Shown in pieces: positions 1-5,908 of a stretch of DNA of 7,151 nt. The position numbers and the translations under genes were made by a program. This DNA is from Christensenellaceae bacterium (lineage in GTDB: Bacteria > Bacillota > Clostridia > Christensenellales > Aristaeellaceae), in NCBI GenBank assembly GCA_017881705.1, contig JADGQP010000183.1, forward strand, positions 1 to 7,151, in the 5' to 3' direction. Position 1 is the stretch's first letter, and each line of letters starts with the position of its first letter. The notes beneath the pieces are model-generated. The model searched no databases, was not told where the DNA came from, and saw only the letters and a list, made by a program, of their open reading frames with translations.

Positions 1-458
1 AGCGCGATAAGCACAAGCTGGATTTTTCCGTAATCAAGAGCTATCTGCTCAACCTGTACCTGGAGCCGCAAACGTTTTCCGCTCAGACGTGCGACGATAT
101 GCGGCAGGAGCTGTTCCACCATCCCGATCTGGATCGCTGCCTTGCGTTGGCTCCGGACCCAGCCGCGTTTCTGTCGCGTTACCTTACGCGCCTGAGCGCA
201 CAGTTTATCGAGCTGTTTCTGCGCGGAAACAACCTGTACATGCACCGCTTCTTCGGGTTCGGGCTGGACAGCCACGCGTCTAAATACCTGGCCGCCCCCG
301 TGGCGCATATGCTACAGGGGATGAGCACCGACGCGCAGCTGACCGACGAACAGCGCGCGTTGCTGACACACGCTTTCTACTTGGCTTTCACCCAGCAGAT
401 TGGCAACGAAACGCGCTGGCTTGAAGAAGCGTTGGCCGAGCGCGGTGTGAAACTATAA
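1..458 (+). CDS. C-terminal part of an all-helical protein, possibly a TetR-family regulator (5' end outside window)
   Basis: The reading frame is open from the left edge (first full codon at position 3) to a TAA at 456-458, giving about 151 residues with no start codon that must be real. An internal ATG at 99 has no ribosome binding site, so it is probably not the start. The visible protein is almost wholly helical in character, with amphipathic stretches, many Leu/Phe/Tyr and a charged C-terminal helix ending in RGVKL. Its size and texture fit the ligand-binding part of a TetR-type regulator that has lost its N-terminal helix-turn-helix to the window edge, but no diagnostic motif is visible and the DNA-binding part cannot be seen. 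The family call is inference. The next gene begins 48 bases downstream on the same strand, so they may share a transcript; no T-rich terminator separates them. Confidence 0.6.
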   Translation, partial: RDKHKLDFSVIKSYLLNLYLEPQTFSAQTCDDMRQELFHHPDLDRCLALAPDPAAFLSRYLTRLSAQFIELFLRGNNLYMHRFFGFGLDSHASKYLAAPVAHMLQGMSTDAQLTDEQRALLTHAFYLAFTQQIGNETRWLEEALAERGVKL

Positions 459-480
459 TAGCCAAACCTTTTTAAGCAAC

Positions 481-501
481 GCGGGGTCGCCCCGCAGGAG
501 G
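481..501 (+). promoter_or_regulatory. Hairpin abutting the Shine-Dalgarno of the TTG-started gene
   Basis: GCGGGG (481-486) and CCCCGC (490-495) form a perfect 6-bp all-GC stem with a 3-base loop. The ribosome binding site AGGAGG (496-501) follows with no gap, then seven T (502-508) run into the TTG start. The placement could tune ribosome access or act as a weak terminator/attenuator, since the stem is followed by a T-run after only six bases. Structure is seen directly; the function is inference. Confidence 0.45.
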
Positions 502-506
502 TTTTT

Positions 507-1271
507 TTGCAGATTCGCCGTTATTTCGCTCAAGGGGGGGCACAGGGCGGGCAGCGCCGGCCGCCGGCCGATATGCCTTCGCAGGCGCCTCCCCGCAAGC
601 CGCCGGCCGCAGCGCCGGTTCACCGTGATATTTTACCCAAGCAAAGCCCTGTGACCGACACACTGCCGACCGCCGCGCCGTCCCGATGGAAGCGCGTGCT
701 GAAACGCGCGCTGGCCGTGCTTGGGATTATCCTGGCGCTGTCGATCGCCTATATTTTTTTACTGATGGGCGAGCCCGGGGAGGATGACCAGCTGACCGCG
801 CAGAACGTGAGCCAGGAGGAAACCATCCGCGTGCCAATCGCCGCCACACAAGCCTCCAGCGACGCCGATTTGAACCTGCTAGCCGCCAATTTCGGCAAGC
901 CCGTACTGGCGCTGTATTCCGGCGACCTTACCTTACAAAAAGCCACGCTGTTTGATACGGCGTTTCGCGGGGGTTATGCCCGCCGGTTAACGCTGCAATA
1001 CGCTTTTTCGGATGGTTCCGTGCTGATTGTGGACAGCATTCGGCCCACGGCGGCGGTGGAATTGCTGAAAGATGCCAACTACAGCCTGAATGTGAATCAG
1101 CTTTATACCCTGGCAGGCATGGACGCCGTGCGTATGGACACCGACGCACAAGCCTGCCTGGTCGCGCGCGGCTCGGAGGCTGTGTACGCCATCCGCTGCC
1201 CGGCGCAGCATACAGGCGAGCTTGCTTCGCTGATTAAACAAGCGTCGCTGATGCAGGGCACCGCGCAATAA
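507..1271 (+). CDS. Single-pass membrane protein of unknown function
   Basis: A 254-residue protein read from TTG at 507. This start is chosen because a perfect AGGAGG lies 5 bases upstream; the next internal ATG (573, residue 23) has no such site. Residues 1-60 are a disordered Pro/Ala/Arg/Gln-rich tail, followed by a basic patch (RWKRVLKRA, 60-68) and one strong hydrophobic helix at about 68-87. The remaining about 165 residues form a mixed alpha/beta domain with no recognised motif. The positive-inside rule places the Pro-rich tail in the cytoplasm and the C-terminal domain outside. Early acidic residues (EPGEDD, 89-94) follow the membrane helix. I do not recognise the family. It sits between a possible regulator and an ABC exporter on the same strand, with gaps of 48 and 80 bases, so an operon is plausible. 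A G7 run (534-540) and a T7 run (502-508) lie at its 5' end. Confidence 0.8.
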   Translation: MQIRRYFAQGGAQGGQRRPPADMPSQAPPRKPPAAAPVHRDILPKQSPVTDTLPTAAPSRWKRVLKRALAVLGIILALSIAYIFLLMGEPGEDDQLTAQNVSQEETIRVPIAATQASSDADLNLLAANFGKPVLALYSGDLTLQKATLFDTAFRGGYARRLTLQYAFSDGSVLIVDSIRPTAAVELLKDANYSLNVNQLYTLAGMDAVRMDTDAQACLVARGSEAVYAIRCPAQHTGELASLIKQASLMQGTAQ

Positions 1272-1292
1272 TCCGTCGGTTTAAAACATCCA

Positions 1293-1335
1293 GTTTTTAA
1301 AAACATCTCCGCGCCTGGACTATCCCGCCGCGGAG
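1293..1335 (+). promoter_or_regulatory. Palindrome plus hairpin in the leader of the ABC exporter gene
   Basis: The 80-base gap before the exporter holds a perfect 12-base palindrome GTTTTTAAAAAC (1293-1304), flanked by two copies of AAACATC. It is followed by an inverted repeat CTCCGCG (1307-1313) / CGCGGAG (1329-1335) with a 15-base loop, ending five bases before the gene's GAGGAG ribosome binding site. No T-run follows the hairpin, so it is not an ordinary terminator. It may be an operator or a translation-modulating structure; that is inference. Confidence 0.35.
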
Positions 1336-1351
1336 TGCCCGAGGAGCGTTT

Positions 1352-3127
1352 ATGGAACAACCTGAGATTCGCACCATGAAAACATCGGTTCTCATGAAAC
1401 GTTTTTCCCCTTATTACAAAAAATATCTTCCCGTACTGGTGTTGGATCTGTTTTGCGCGTCACTGACCACCCTGTGCGACATCGCGCTGCCGCTGATTGT
1501 GCGCAACATCACCCAACTGGCCACGGACAATATCGCCGCGCTTACCGTAGCATATATACTGCGCATAGGGCTTTTATACCTGGCACTTCGCGTGATCGAC
1601 GCGGGCGCTAACTACTATATGGCCGCGCAGGGGCATATTATGGGCACGTGGATCGAGCGCGACATGCGCGGCGACCTGTTTAAGCACCTGCAAACGCTTG
1701 GCTTTGCCTATTACAGCACTGCCAAGGTCGGGCAGATCATGAGCCGCATTACCAACGACCTGTTTGAGGTCACAGAGTTCGCGCACCATTGCCCCGAAGA
1801 GTTTTTTATCGCGGGCATCAAAATTACCGTGTCGTTTCTCATTCTTTTCGGGATCAACCCGACGCTGACGGTAATCATCTTCCTGGTGCTGCCAGCCATG
1901 TTGATATGCACCCGTTATTTCAACAAGAAAATGCGCCAGGCGTTCCAGGCACGCCGCCATCAGCTGGGAGAGATCAACGCCCAGGTGGAGGACAGCCTGC
2001 TGGGCATCCGCGTGGTGAAAAGTTTCGCCAACGAACCTTTGGAAATTGAGAAATTCGGGCGCGGGAATGAAGACTTCGTGCGCATAAAACGCAAGGCGTA
2101 CCTGTACATGGCCGGCTTTGCCACCACCACGCGCGTGTTCGATGGGCTGATGTACATCGTGGTGGTGGTGGCGGGCGCGCTGTTTTTAATGCGGGGTCTC
2201 ATCACCACGGCGGACTATATCGCCTACCTGCTCTTCGTAAGCACCCTGCTTACCTCCATCCGCCGCATCGTAGAGTTTACCGAACAGTTCCAAAACGGCA
2301 TGACCAGCATTGAGCGCTTCTGCCACATCATGGACGAACAGCCCGACATTCAGGACGCGCCCGACGCAAAGGAACTGACCGACGTGCGCGGGGACGTGAC
2401 GTTCTCGCATGTGAGCTTCCATTACGGGGACGACGAGCACTTTGTGTTAAATGACCTGAACCTGCACGTGAACGCGGGCGAACGCGTGGCGCTGGTGGGT
2501 CCCAGCGGCGGCGGCAAAACCACGCTGTGTAACCTGATCCCCCGCTTTTACAACCTGTCCGCTGGGCGTATCCTCATCGACGGCAAGGATGTTACCACCC
2601 TTACCCAGCGAAGCCTGCGCGAAAACATCGGCATGGTTCAGCAGGACGTGTACATGTTCAGCGGCACCGTGTTTGAAAACATCGCCTACGGCCTGCCCGG
2701 CGCCACGCGGGAACAGGTGACGCACGCCGCGGAACTGGCCGGAGCGGATGCGTTTATCCGCGCCCTGCCTCAAGCGTACGATGCATTCGTGGGTGAACGC
2801 GGGGTAATGCTGTCCGGCGGACAGAAGCAGCGCATCTCCATCGCGCGTGTGTTTCTAAAAAACCCGCCCATCCTGATCCTGGACGAAGCGACCAGCGCGC
2901 TGGACAACGAAAGCGAGCGCCTGGTGCAGCAATCGCTGGAAAAGCTCTCCGCGGGCCGCACCACCTTTACCATTGCCCACAGGCTAACCACCATCCACAA
3001 CGCCACCGTGATCTGGGTGCTGACCGAAAACGGGGTGGAAGAACAGGGCACCCACCAGGAACTGATGGCCAAAGGCGGTCTGTATTACCACCTGTACTCT
3101 ATGTATACGGAGGATTTTACTTCATGA
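1352..3127 (+). CDS. ABC half-transporter, type I exporter (fused membrane and ATPase domains)
   Basis: A complete 591-residue half-exporter of the Sav1866/MsbA/BmrA type, expected to work as a dimer in the cytoplasmic membrane and use ATP to expel a hydrophobic or lipid-like substrate. Six membrane segments are visible at about 25-50, 63-86, 152-168, 170-188, 264-281 and 287-303, followed by the nucleotide-binding domain. Key motifs are all intact: Walker A GPSGGGKT (383-390), Q-loop VQQD (429-432), signature LSGGQ (487-491), Walker B ILILDEA (507-513) with catalytic E512, D-loop SALD, and H-loop H543 in AHRLTT. ATG 1352 is preferred because GAGGAG (1341-1346) lies 5 bases upstream; ATG 1376 has no such site. 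Length is normal for the family. Only one half-transporter is present, which suggests a homodimer unless a partner lies elsewhere. The substrate cannot be read from the sequence. Its stop codon overlaps the start of the next gene. Confidence 0.95.
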   Translation: MEQPEIRTMKTSVLMKRFSPYYKKYLPVLVLDLFCASLTTLCDIALPLIVRNITQLATDNIAALTVAYILRIGLLYLALRVIDAGANYYMAAQGHIMGTWIERDMRGDLFKHLQTLGFAYYSTAKVGQIMSRITNDLFEVTEFAHHCPEEFFIAGIKITVSFLILFGINPTLTVIIFLVLPAMLICTRYFNKKMRQAFQARRHQLGEINAQVEDSLLGIRVVKSFANEPLEIEKFGRGNEDFVRIKRKAYLYMAGFATTTRVFDGLMYIVVVVAGALFLMRGLITTADYIAYLLFVSTLLTSIRRIVEFTEQFQNGMTSIERFCHIMDEQPDIQDAPDAKELTDVRGDVTFSHVSFHYGDDEHFVLNDLNLHVNAGERVALVGPSGGGKTTLCNLIPRFYNLSAGRILIDGKDVTTLTQRSLRENIGMVQQDVYMFSGTVFENIAYGLPGATREQVTHAAELAGADAFIRALPQAYDAFVGERGVMLSGGQKQRISIARVFLKNPPILILDEATSALDNESERLVQQSLEKLSAGRTTFTIAHRLTTIHNATVIWVLTENGVEEQGTHQELMAKGGLYYHLYSMYTEDFTS

Positions 3128-4581
3128 CGTTTGCACATGTGCAGGCGAGCCAGCTCTCCGATGTGTGCGCGCTGTTTACGGCCGCTATCGACGATATGCA
3201 CGCGCGCGGGCTTATGCAGTGGTCGTGGGGCCGTTACCCCAGCGAGGCAATTCTGGCCGAGGACATACGCCTCGGTCGGCTGTACTGCCTGGATGTGAAT
3301 AACGAACTGGTAGCCGCTTTCGCGCTGTGTGTGGAGCAGGGGCCGGAGTACAACGACGTGCCCTGGCAGTTCGGCGTGGCGCCCGTATGCCTGCACCGTA
3401 TCGCGCTGCGGCCGGAAAGCAACGGCAAGGGCTACGCCCGCGCGGCTGTGGACTTCGCCAAAGCCGAGGGTTTGCGGCTTGGCTGCGATTGCCTGCGCGT
3501 GGATACGTACACGCAAAACACGCGTGCGCTGCGGCTATTTGCCTCGGCTACCGTTCGTGAGGCGGGCACCTTCCGTTTCGAGGGTTATCCGGACGATTTC
3601 CATTGTTTTGAAGCGCCGCTGACAGACAATTGCCCGCTGTTGCCCCTCCATATGCGCCCCGCATACCGTTTCGGGGAGGAGACCCCGTGGGGCGGCGAGG
3701 CGTTAAAGACCCTATACGGGCGGGATATCCCCGACGCGCACACCGGCGAAGCGCTGGAAGTAAGCTGCGTCCCCGGGCTGGAAAGCGTAAGCGACCGGGG
3801 TGAAACGCTGCCCGCATTGCTTGCGCGCTCCGGCGAAAAGCTGGCCGGCGCGGGTCACACCACGCCCTTCCCGTTGCTTTTAAAACTGCTGAACGCGCAA
3901 ACCAGCCTGAGCGTGCAGGTGCACCCCGACGATGCTTACGCCCTTCAGTACGAAGGCAAACTGGGCAAAACCGAAGCGTGGGTCATCCTTGATGCACAGG
4001 CGGGCGCGTCGCTTAGCTATGGGTTCAAGGACGGCGTAACGCTGCAGGCGCTTGCTAACGCGCTGCATACCGGCGGCGATGTGGAACCGTTTTTAAACGC
4101 CGTGCCCGTTACAGCGGGGGACGTGCTGTACATGCCGGCGGGCATGGCGCATGCCATCGGCGGCGGGATTACACTGTACGAAATTCAACAATCCAGCGAT
4201 GTGACCTACCGCATGTGGGATTATGGCCGCAAGAACGCGCAGGGTCAGGAGCGCGCACTGCACGCAGAAAAATCCCTGGAGGTCGTTAACCCCGGTTTGC
4301 GTGGCCTGAGCACGCGCCTACCAGGCGCGGATCAGGCAGGGCTGCACACGGTGCTGGCCGTGCCCGCGTTTACACTTGGCTGCCTGTGTGTTTTGGACAA
4401 AGCGACGCTTGCGCCCCACCCCGCGAGTTTCCGAATCTTCACCGCGCTGGACGCGTTATCGCTTGCCTGGCCCTTCGGTCGCCTCTCCCTTGCACCCGGC
4501 GACAGCGCGCTGCTGCCAGCGAACTGCCCAGCGCTTACGGTAATGGGTAAAGGCCGCGCGCTGGTGGCGGAACCGTCGTAA
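3124..4581 (+). CDS. Fusion of GNAT N-acetyltransferase and class I mannose-6-phosphate isomerase
   Basis: A 485-residue two-domain protein. Residues 1-166 are a full GNAT acetyltransferase: HRIALRPES followed by the acetyl-CoA loop NGKGYA (100-105), then RVDTYTQN and FASATVREAG, as in clostridial GNATs. Residues from about 170 to the end are a type I phosphomannose isomerase (ManA-like, short bacterial form), which interconverts mannose-6-P and fructose-6-P with a zinc ion. Visible are the PWGG motif, zinc-site QVHPDD (Q265, H267), GKTEAW (K282, E284), MPAGMAHAIGGG (H343) and EIQQSSDVTYR...DYGR (R363, R369). All known metal ligands appear present, so the isomerase half should be active. M177 may be the ancestral start of the isomerase, but no ribosome binding site precedes it. 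The ATG (3124) sits in the exporter's stop (ATGA, 4-base overlap), implying translational coupling. The acetyl acceptor is unknown. Confidence 0.92.
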   Translation: MTFAHVQASQLSDVCALFTAAIDDMHARGLMQWSWGRYPSEAILAEDIRLGRLYCLDVNNELVAAFALCVEQGPEYNDVPWQFGVAPVCLHRIALRPESNGKGYARAAVDFAKAEGLRLGCDCLRVDTYTQNTRALRLFASATVREAGTFRFEGYPDDFHCFEAPLTDNCPLLPLHMRPAYRFGEETPWGGEALKTLYGRDIPDAHTGEALEVSCVPGLESVSDRGETLPALLARSGEKLAGAGHTTPFPLLLKLLNAQTSLSVQVHPDDAYALQYEGKLGKTEAWVILDAQAGASLSYGFKDGVTLQALANALHTGGDVEPFLNAVPVTAGDVLYMPAGMAHAIGGGITLYEIQQSSDVTYRMWDYGRKNAQGQERALHAEKSLEVVNPGLRGLSTRLPGADQAGLHTVLAVPAFTLGCLCVLDKATLAPHPASFRIFTALDALSLAWPFGRLSLAPGDSALLPANCPALTVMGKGRALVAEPS

Positions 4582-4609
4582 AAGCGCCCCCACTGCAAAA
4601 ACGCATTTG

Positions 4610-4653
4610 AAAAAGCGCCACGTTCCTTTACGGAACTCAGCGCATTTCATTTT
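4610..4653. terminator. Two-way intrinsic terminator between convergent genes
   Basis: GTTCC (4622-4626) and GGAAC (4632-4636) form a stem with a 5-base loop, enclosed by an outer GCGC/GCGC pair (4615-4618, 4640-4643). On the minus strand the hairpin is followed by TTTTT (4614-4610) and a further T-rich stretch; on the plus strand by ATTTCATTTTA. It fits termination of the small minus-strand gene and, more weakly, of the exporter/isomerase operon. Confidence 0.6.
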
Positions 4654-4655
4654 AT

Positions 4656-4672
4656 CCAAACTTTCAGTTTGG
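4656..4672. repeat. Short perfect inverted repeat
   Basis: CCAAAC (4656-4661) and GTTTGG (4667-4672) pair perfectly around TTTCA. No T-run follows on either strand, so it is probably an accessory hairpin beside the two-way terminator. The rest of 4673-4746 shows nothing recognisable. Confidence 0.35.
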
Positions 4673-4746
4673 GTACGTCGCCCCTCATTTTTTATTGGGT
4701 GGTTAGTCGTGCGAGCACACACCTCCAGCTACAAGAAGCGGCTGGA

Positions 4747-4998
4747 TTACCCTTTCAGCCCGTTCTCCTGCCGATCCATGTTTTCGATGACTACATCGTA
4801 AATCTCGCCCAGCGAAGCGCAGTATTCCAGCACCTTCCACGGGGTGTTGGTGTGAAAGTGCACCTTAATCAGGTCCGGATCGCCCACCACCAGGCGGCAA
4901 TCGCCCTCAATGTGGGTATCGATATATTCGCCGATCGCATCCTCGGACAGTTTTTCACCCTCGATCAGCAGCTGGGTATCAAACTTATATTCCAACAT
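4747..4998 (-). CDS. Stand-alone FakA/YloV middle-domain-like protein
   Basis: An 83-residue protein with ATG at 4998 and a clear ribosome binding site (AAAGGAGA on the minus strand, 5015-5008) 9 bases upstream. It matches the middle domain of the fatty acid kinase subunit FakA (YloV; DAK/DegV-associated family): LLIEG (10-14), LVVGD (36-40), IKVHFHT (44-50), NTPWKVLEY (51-59), GEIYDVVIENM (64-74). The HxH pair (H47, H49) corresponds to the metal-binding histidines of FakA as I recall them, while the cysteine usual in the YCTE-type motif is an Asp here (FDTQ, 6-9). The kinase (DhaL-like) and C-terminal domains are absent, and the own promoter and start argue against a simple truncated remnant. 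Similar short proteins are, from memory, sometimes labelled as related to dihydroxyacetone kinase. It cannot phosphorylate fatty acids on its own; a binding or accessory role is inference. Confidence 0.8.
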   Translation of the reverse strand: MLEYKFDTQLLIEGEKLSEDAIGEYIDTHIEGDCRLVVGDPDLIKVHFHTNTPWKVLEYCASLGEIYDVVIENMDRQENGLKG

Positions 4999-5031
4999 AA
5001 CGGTTTCTCTCCTTTAAGCGGTTGTCTGCTG

Positions 5032-5060
5032 ATGATAACGCATACGCCGCTAAAAATCAA
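5032..5060 (-). promoter_or_regulatory. Sigma-A type promoter of the FakA-like small gene
   Basis: On the minus strand, -35 TTGATT (5060-5055) and -10 TATCAT (5037-5032) are separated by exactly 17 bases. Transcription should start near 5025, giving a leader of about 27 bases that carries the ribosome binding site. The promoter supports this small ORF being a real independent gene. Confidence 0.65.
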
Positions 5061-5078
5061 TCCCCCCTGCGATCGCGG

Positions 5079-5139
5079 GAAGGGTGCCCATCGCCGAGGA
5101 AAGGGTACGCTCATGAAGGGATCGCCTATCGCCGAGGAA
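5079..5139. repeat. Imperfect direct repeat pair between divergent promoters
   Basis: ATCGCCGAGGAA occurs at 5090-5101 and again at 5128-5139, 38 bases apart. Both copies are preceded by GCC plus one base and, further up, by GAAGGG, so the repeat unit is about 23-25 bases with a 2-base length difference. A GCGATCGC palindrome (5069-5076) lies beside the first copy. The pair sits between the minus-strand promoter (5032-5060) and the tRNA promoter (5210-5238). It could be a regulator site or a repeat remnant; nothing coding is convincing here. Confidence 0.45.
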
Positions 5140-5209
5140 TGCATGCGTTCAGCCATTCGTTAGCAGTTCATTCGCGGCATGCCCGCAGGAAAGTTTTATG
5201 CCGAAAGGC

Positions 5210-5238
5210 TGGACAAACAAACGCCCTTTTGATATAAT
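5210..5238 (+). promoter_or_regulatory. Strong sigma-A promoter of the tRNA operon
   Basis: TGGACA (5210-5215) and a perfect TATAAT (5233-5238) are separated by 17 bases. Transcription should start near 5245, about 9 bases before the mature tRNA-Thr. Confidence 0.85.
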
Positions 5239-5253
5239 ATCACTCGCTGACCC

Positions 5254-5329
5254 GCCAATATAGCTCAGTTGGTAGAGCAGCGGTTTCGTAAACCGCAGGT
5301 CAAGGGTTCGAGTCCCTTTATTGGCTCCA
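5254..5329 (+). tRNA. tRNA-Thr (anticodon CGT)
   Basis: A 76-base cloverleaf. The acceptor stem is GCCAATA/TATTGGC (5254-5260, 5319-5325), the D-arm GCTC/GAGC, the anticodon stem GCGGT/ACCGC with loop TTCGTAA (5285-5291), and the T-arm has GGTTCGAGTCC. The anticodon CGT (5287-5289) reads ACG (Thr). The discriminator is T and CCA is encoded (5327-5329). It is the first gene of a two-tRNA operon. Confidence 0.97.
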
Positions 5330-5345
5330 GCTTTTTACAATTCGT

Positions 5346-5422
5346 CGAGGTGTAGCGCAGTTTGGTAGCGCGTTTGGTTCGGGACCAAAAGGTCGCAGGT
5401 TCAAATCCTGTCACCTCGACCA
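5346..5422 (+). tRNA. tRNA-Pro (anticodon CGG)
   Basis: A 77-base cloverleaf. The acceptor stem is CGAGGTG/CACCTCG (5346-5352, 5412-5418), the anticodon stem TTTGG/CCAAA with loop TTCGGGA (5378-5384), and the anticodon CGG (5380-5382) reads CCG (Pro). The discriminator is A and CCA is encoded (5420-5422). It lies 16 bases after tRNA-Thr and shares its promoter and terminator. Confidence 0.97.
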
Positions 5423-5425
5423 CAT

Positions 5426-5465
5426 AAACCGCCTGAAATCAACACTTTCAGGTGGTTTTTCTTTT
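5426..5465 (+). terminator. Intrinsic terminator of the tRNA operon
   Basis: A stem of 12-13 bp (5426-5438 with 5446-5458, one G-T pair) with a 7-base loop is followed by a run of T broken by one C (to 5465). It starts 4 bases after the CCA of tRNA-Pro. Confidence 0.92.
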
Positions 5466-5585
5466 CATGAAAGGCTCTTTAAATTGTATATTCTGCATGT
5501 TTGCCTGACATCAGTCAGTCGTTTTGTCAGTCGGAATTTCTGCTGTTGACTGAAGTAATAAATGCAGTAATTTCTCTCTCCGCTA

Positions 5586-5594
5586 TGCTACAAT
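5586..5594 (+). promoter_or_regulatory. Possible extended -10 promoter element
   Basis: TGCTACAAT matches an extended -10 (TGn plus TACAAT at 5589-5594). No good -35 lies 16-18 bases upstream; TTGACT at 5546-5551 is too far. It could drive a short transcript ending at the terminator 5690-5721. Confidence 0.3.
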
Positions 5595-5623
5595 TTGCGA
5601 TAAAATAAGAGCAACTACTTATT

Positions 5624-5689
5624 ATGAATTTAACTACCGTTTTAACCGCCATCCTGGTAAAAATAACTAAGAATTATGAAAATATTTGA
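5624..5689 (+). CDS. Possible 21-residue hydrophobic peptide
   Basis: ATG 5624 opens a 21-codon frame ending at TGA 5687-5689. It encodes a hydrophobic core (LTTVLTAILVKI, about residues 3-14) with a polar tail (TKNYENI). The stop is followed within one base by the perfect terminator hairpin, so the frame fits a compact transcript. The only ribosome-binding-like sequence is AAGAG (5607-5611), 12 bases before the ATG, which is weak and far. Short hydrophobic peptides with this layout are known among type I toxins, but there is no homology evidence and chance is likely. No antisense partner was identified. Confidence 0.2.
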   Translation: MNLTTVLTAILVKITKNYENI

Positions 5690-5721
5690 AAGCTCCTGAA
5701 ACGCTTGTTTCAGGAGTTTTT
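5690..5721 (+). terminator. Strong intrinsic terminator with no ordinary gene upstream
   Basis: CTCCTGAAAC (5693-5702) and GTTTCAGGAG (5707-5716) pair perfectly (10 bp, 4-base loop GCTT), followed by TTTTT (5717-5721). It lies 225 bases after the tRNA terminator, so it probably ends a separate short transcript starting within 5470-5690. Confidence 0.85.
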
Positions 5722-5796
5722 AGTGACAACTCCACGGAGCTGTGGATAGGATGCTGGCGGTGTCGTAATTATTCTTAACAGGGTAGCATTCTGTAG

Positions 5797-5841
5797 AACA
5801 GCACAGAGCCCGGTTCATTGCGAACCGGACTCTGTGCTGTT
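5797..5841. repeat. 20-bp near-perfect inverted repeat (long hairpin)
   Basis: Left arm AACAGCACAGAG + C + CCGGTTC (5797-5816) pairs with GAACCGG + A + CTCTGTGCTGTT (5822-5841) around a 5-base loop, with a single C/A mismatch at 5809/5829. No convincing T-run follows on either strand (TTTAG on plus, TTCTAC on minus). It may be a decayed two-way terminator or a copy of a dispersed palindromic element. The structure is certain; the role is open. Confidence 0.75.
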
Positions 5842-5881
5842 TAGAGCGGTACTCGGGTCGACGCACAGCATTACCTTACAT

Positions 5882-5908
5882 AAAAAACTGTCAATCCTTA
5901 TAGATTGA
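5882..5908 (-). terminator. Likely terminator of the MerR gene
   Basis: On the minus strand TCAATC (5896-5891 complement arm) and GATTGA form a 6-bp stem with a 6-base loop, followed after CAG by six T (5887-5882). It lies about 85 bases past the MerR stop codon. The stem is short and AT-rich, so termination may be partial and helped by the longer hairpin further down (5797-5841). Confidence 0.45.

Noticed and set aside
1376..3127. Alternative exporter start at ATG 1376
   Set aside because: No ribosome binding site precedes it; ATG 1352 has GAGGAG at 5 bases.
3548..3817. Minus-strand ORFs under the exporter and isomerase genes
   Set aside because: They are frame shadows caused by GC-rich coding sequence; their proteins are Arg/Pro-rich and low in motif content, and their starts lack ribosome binding sites.
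3652..4581. Separate isomerase gene starting at ATG 3652 (residue 177)
   Set aside because: The frame is continuous with the GNAT domain and no ribosome binding site precedes the ATG, so a fusion is the simpler reading.
5079..5139. CRISPR-like repeat pair
   Set aside because: Only two imperfect copies exist, with no uniform spacer series and no cas gene.
4669..5163. 164-residue plus-strand ORF across 4669-5163
   Set aside because: It lies antisense to the FakA-like gene, has no ribosome binding site and runs into the repeat spacer; its protein resembles no family.
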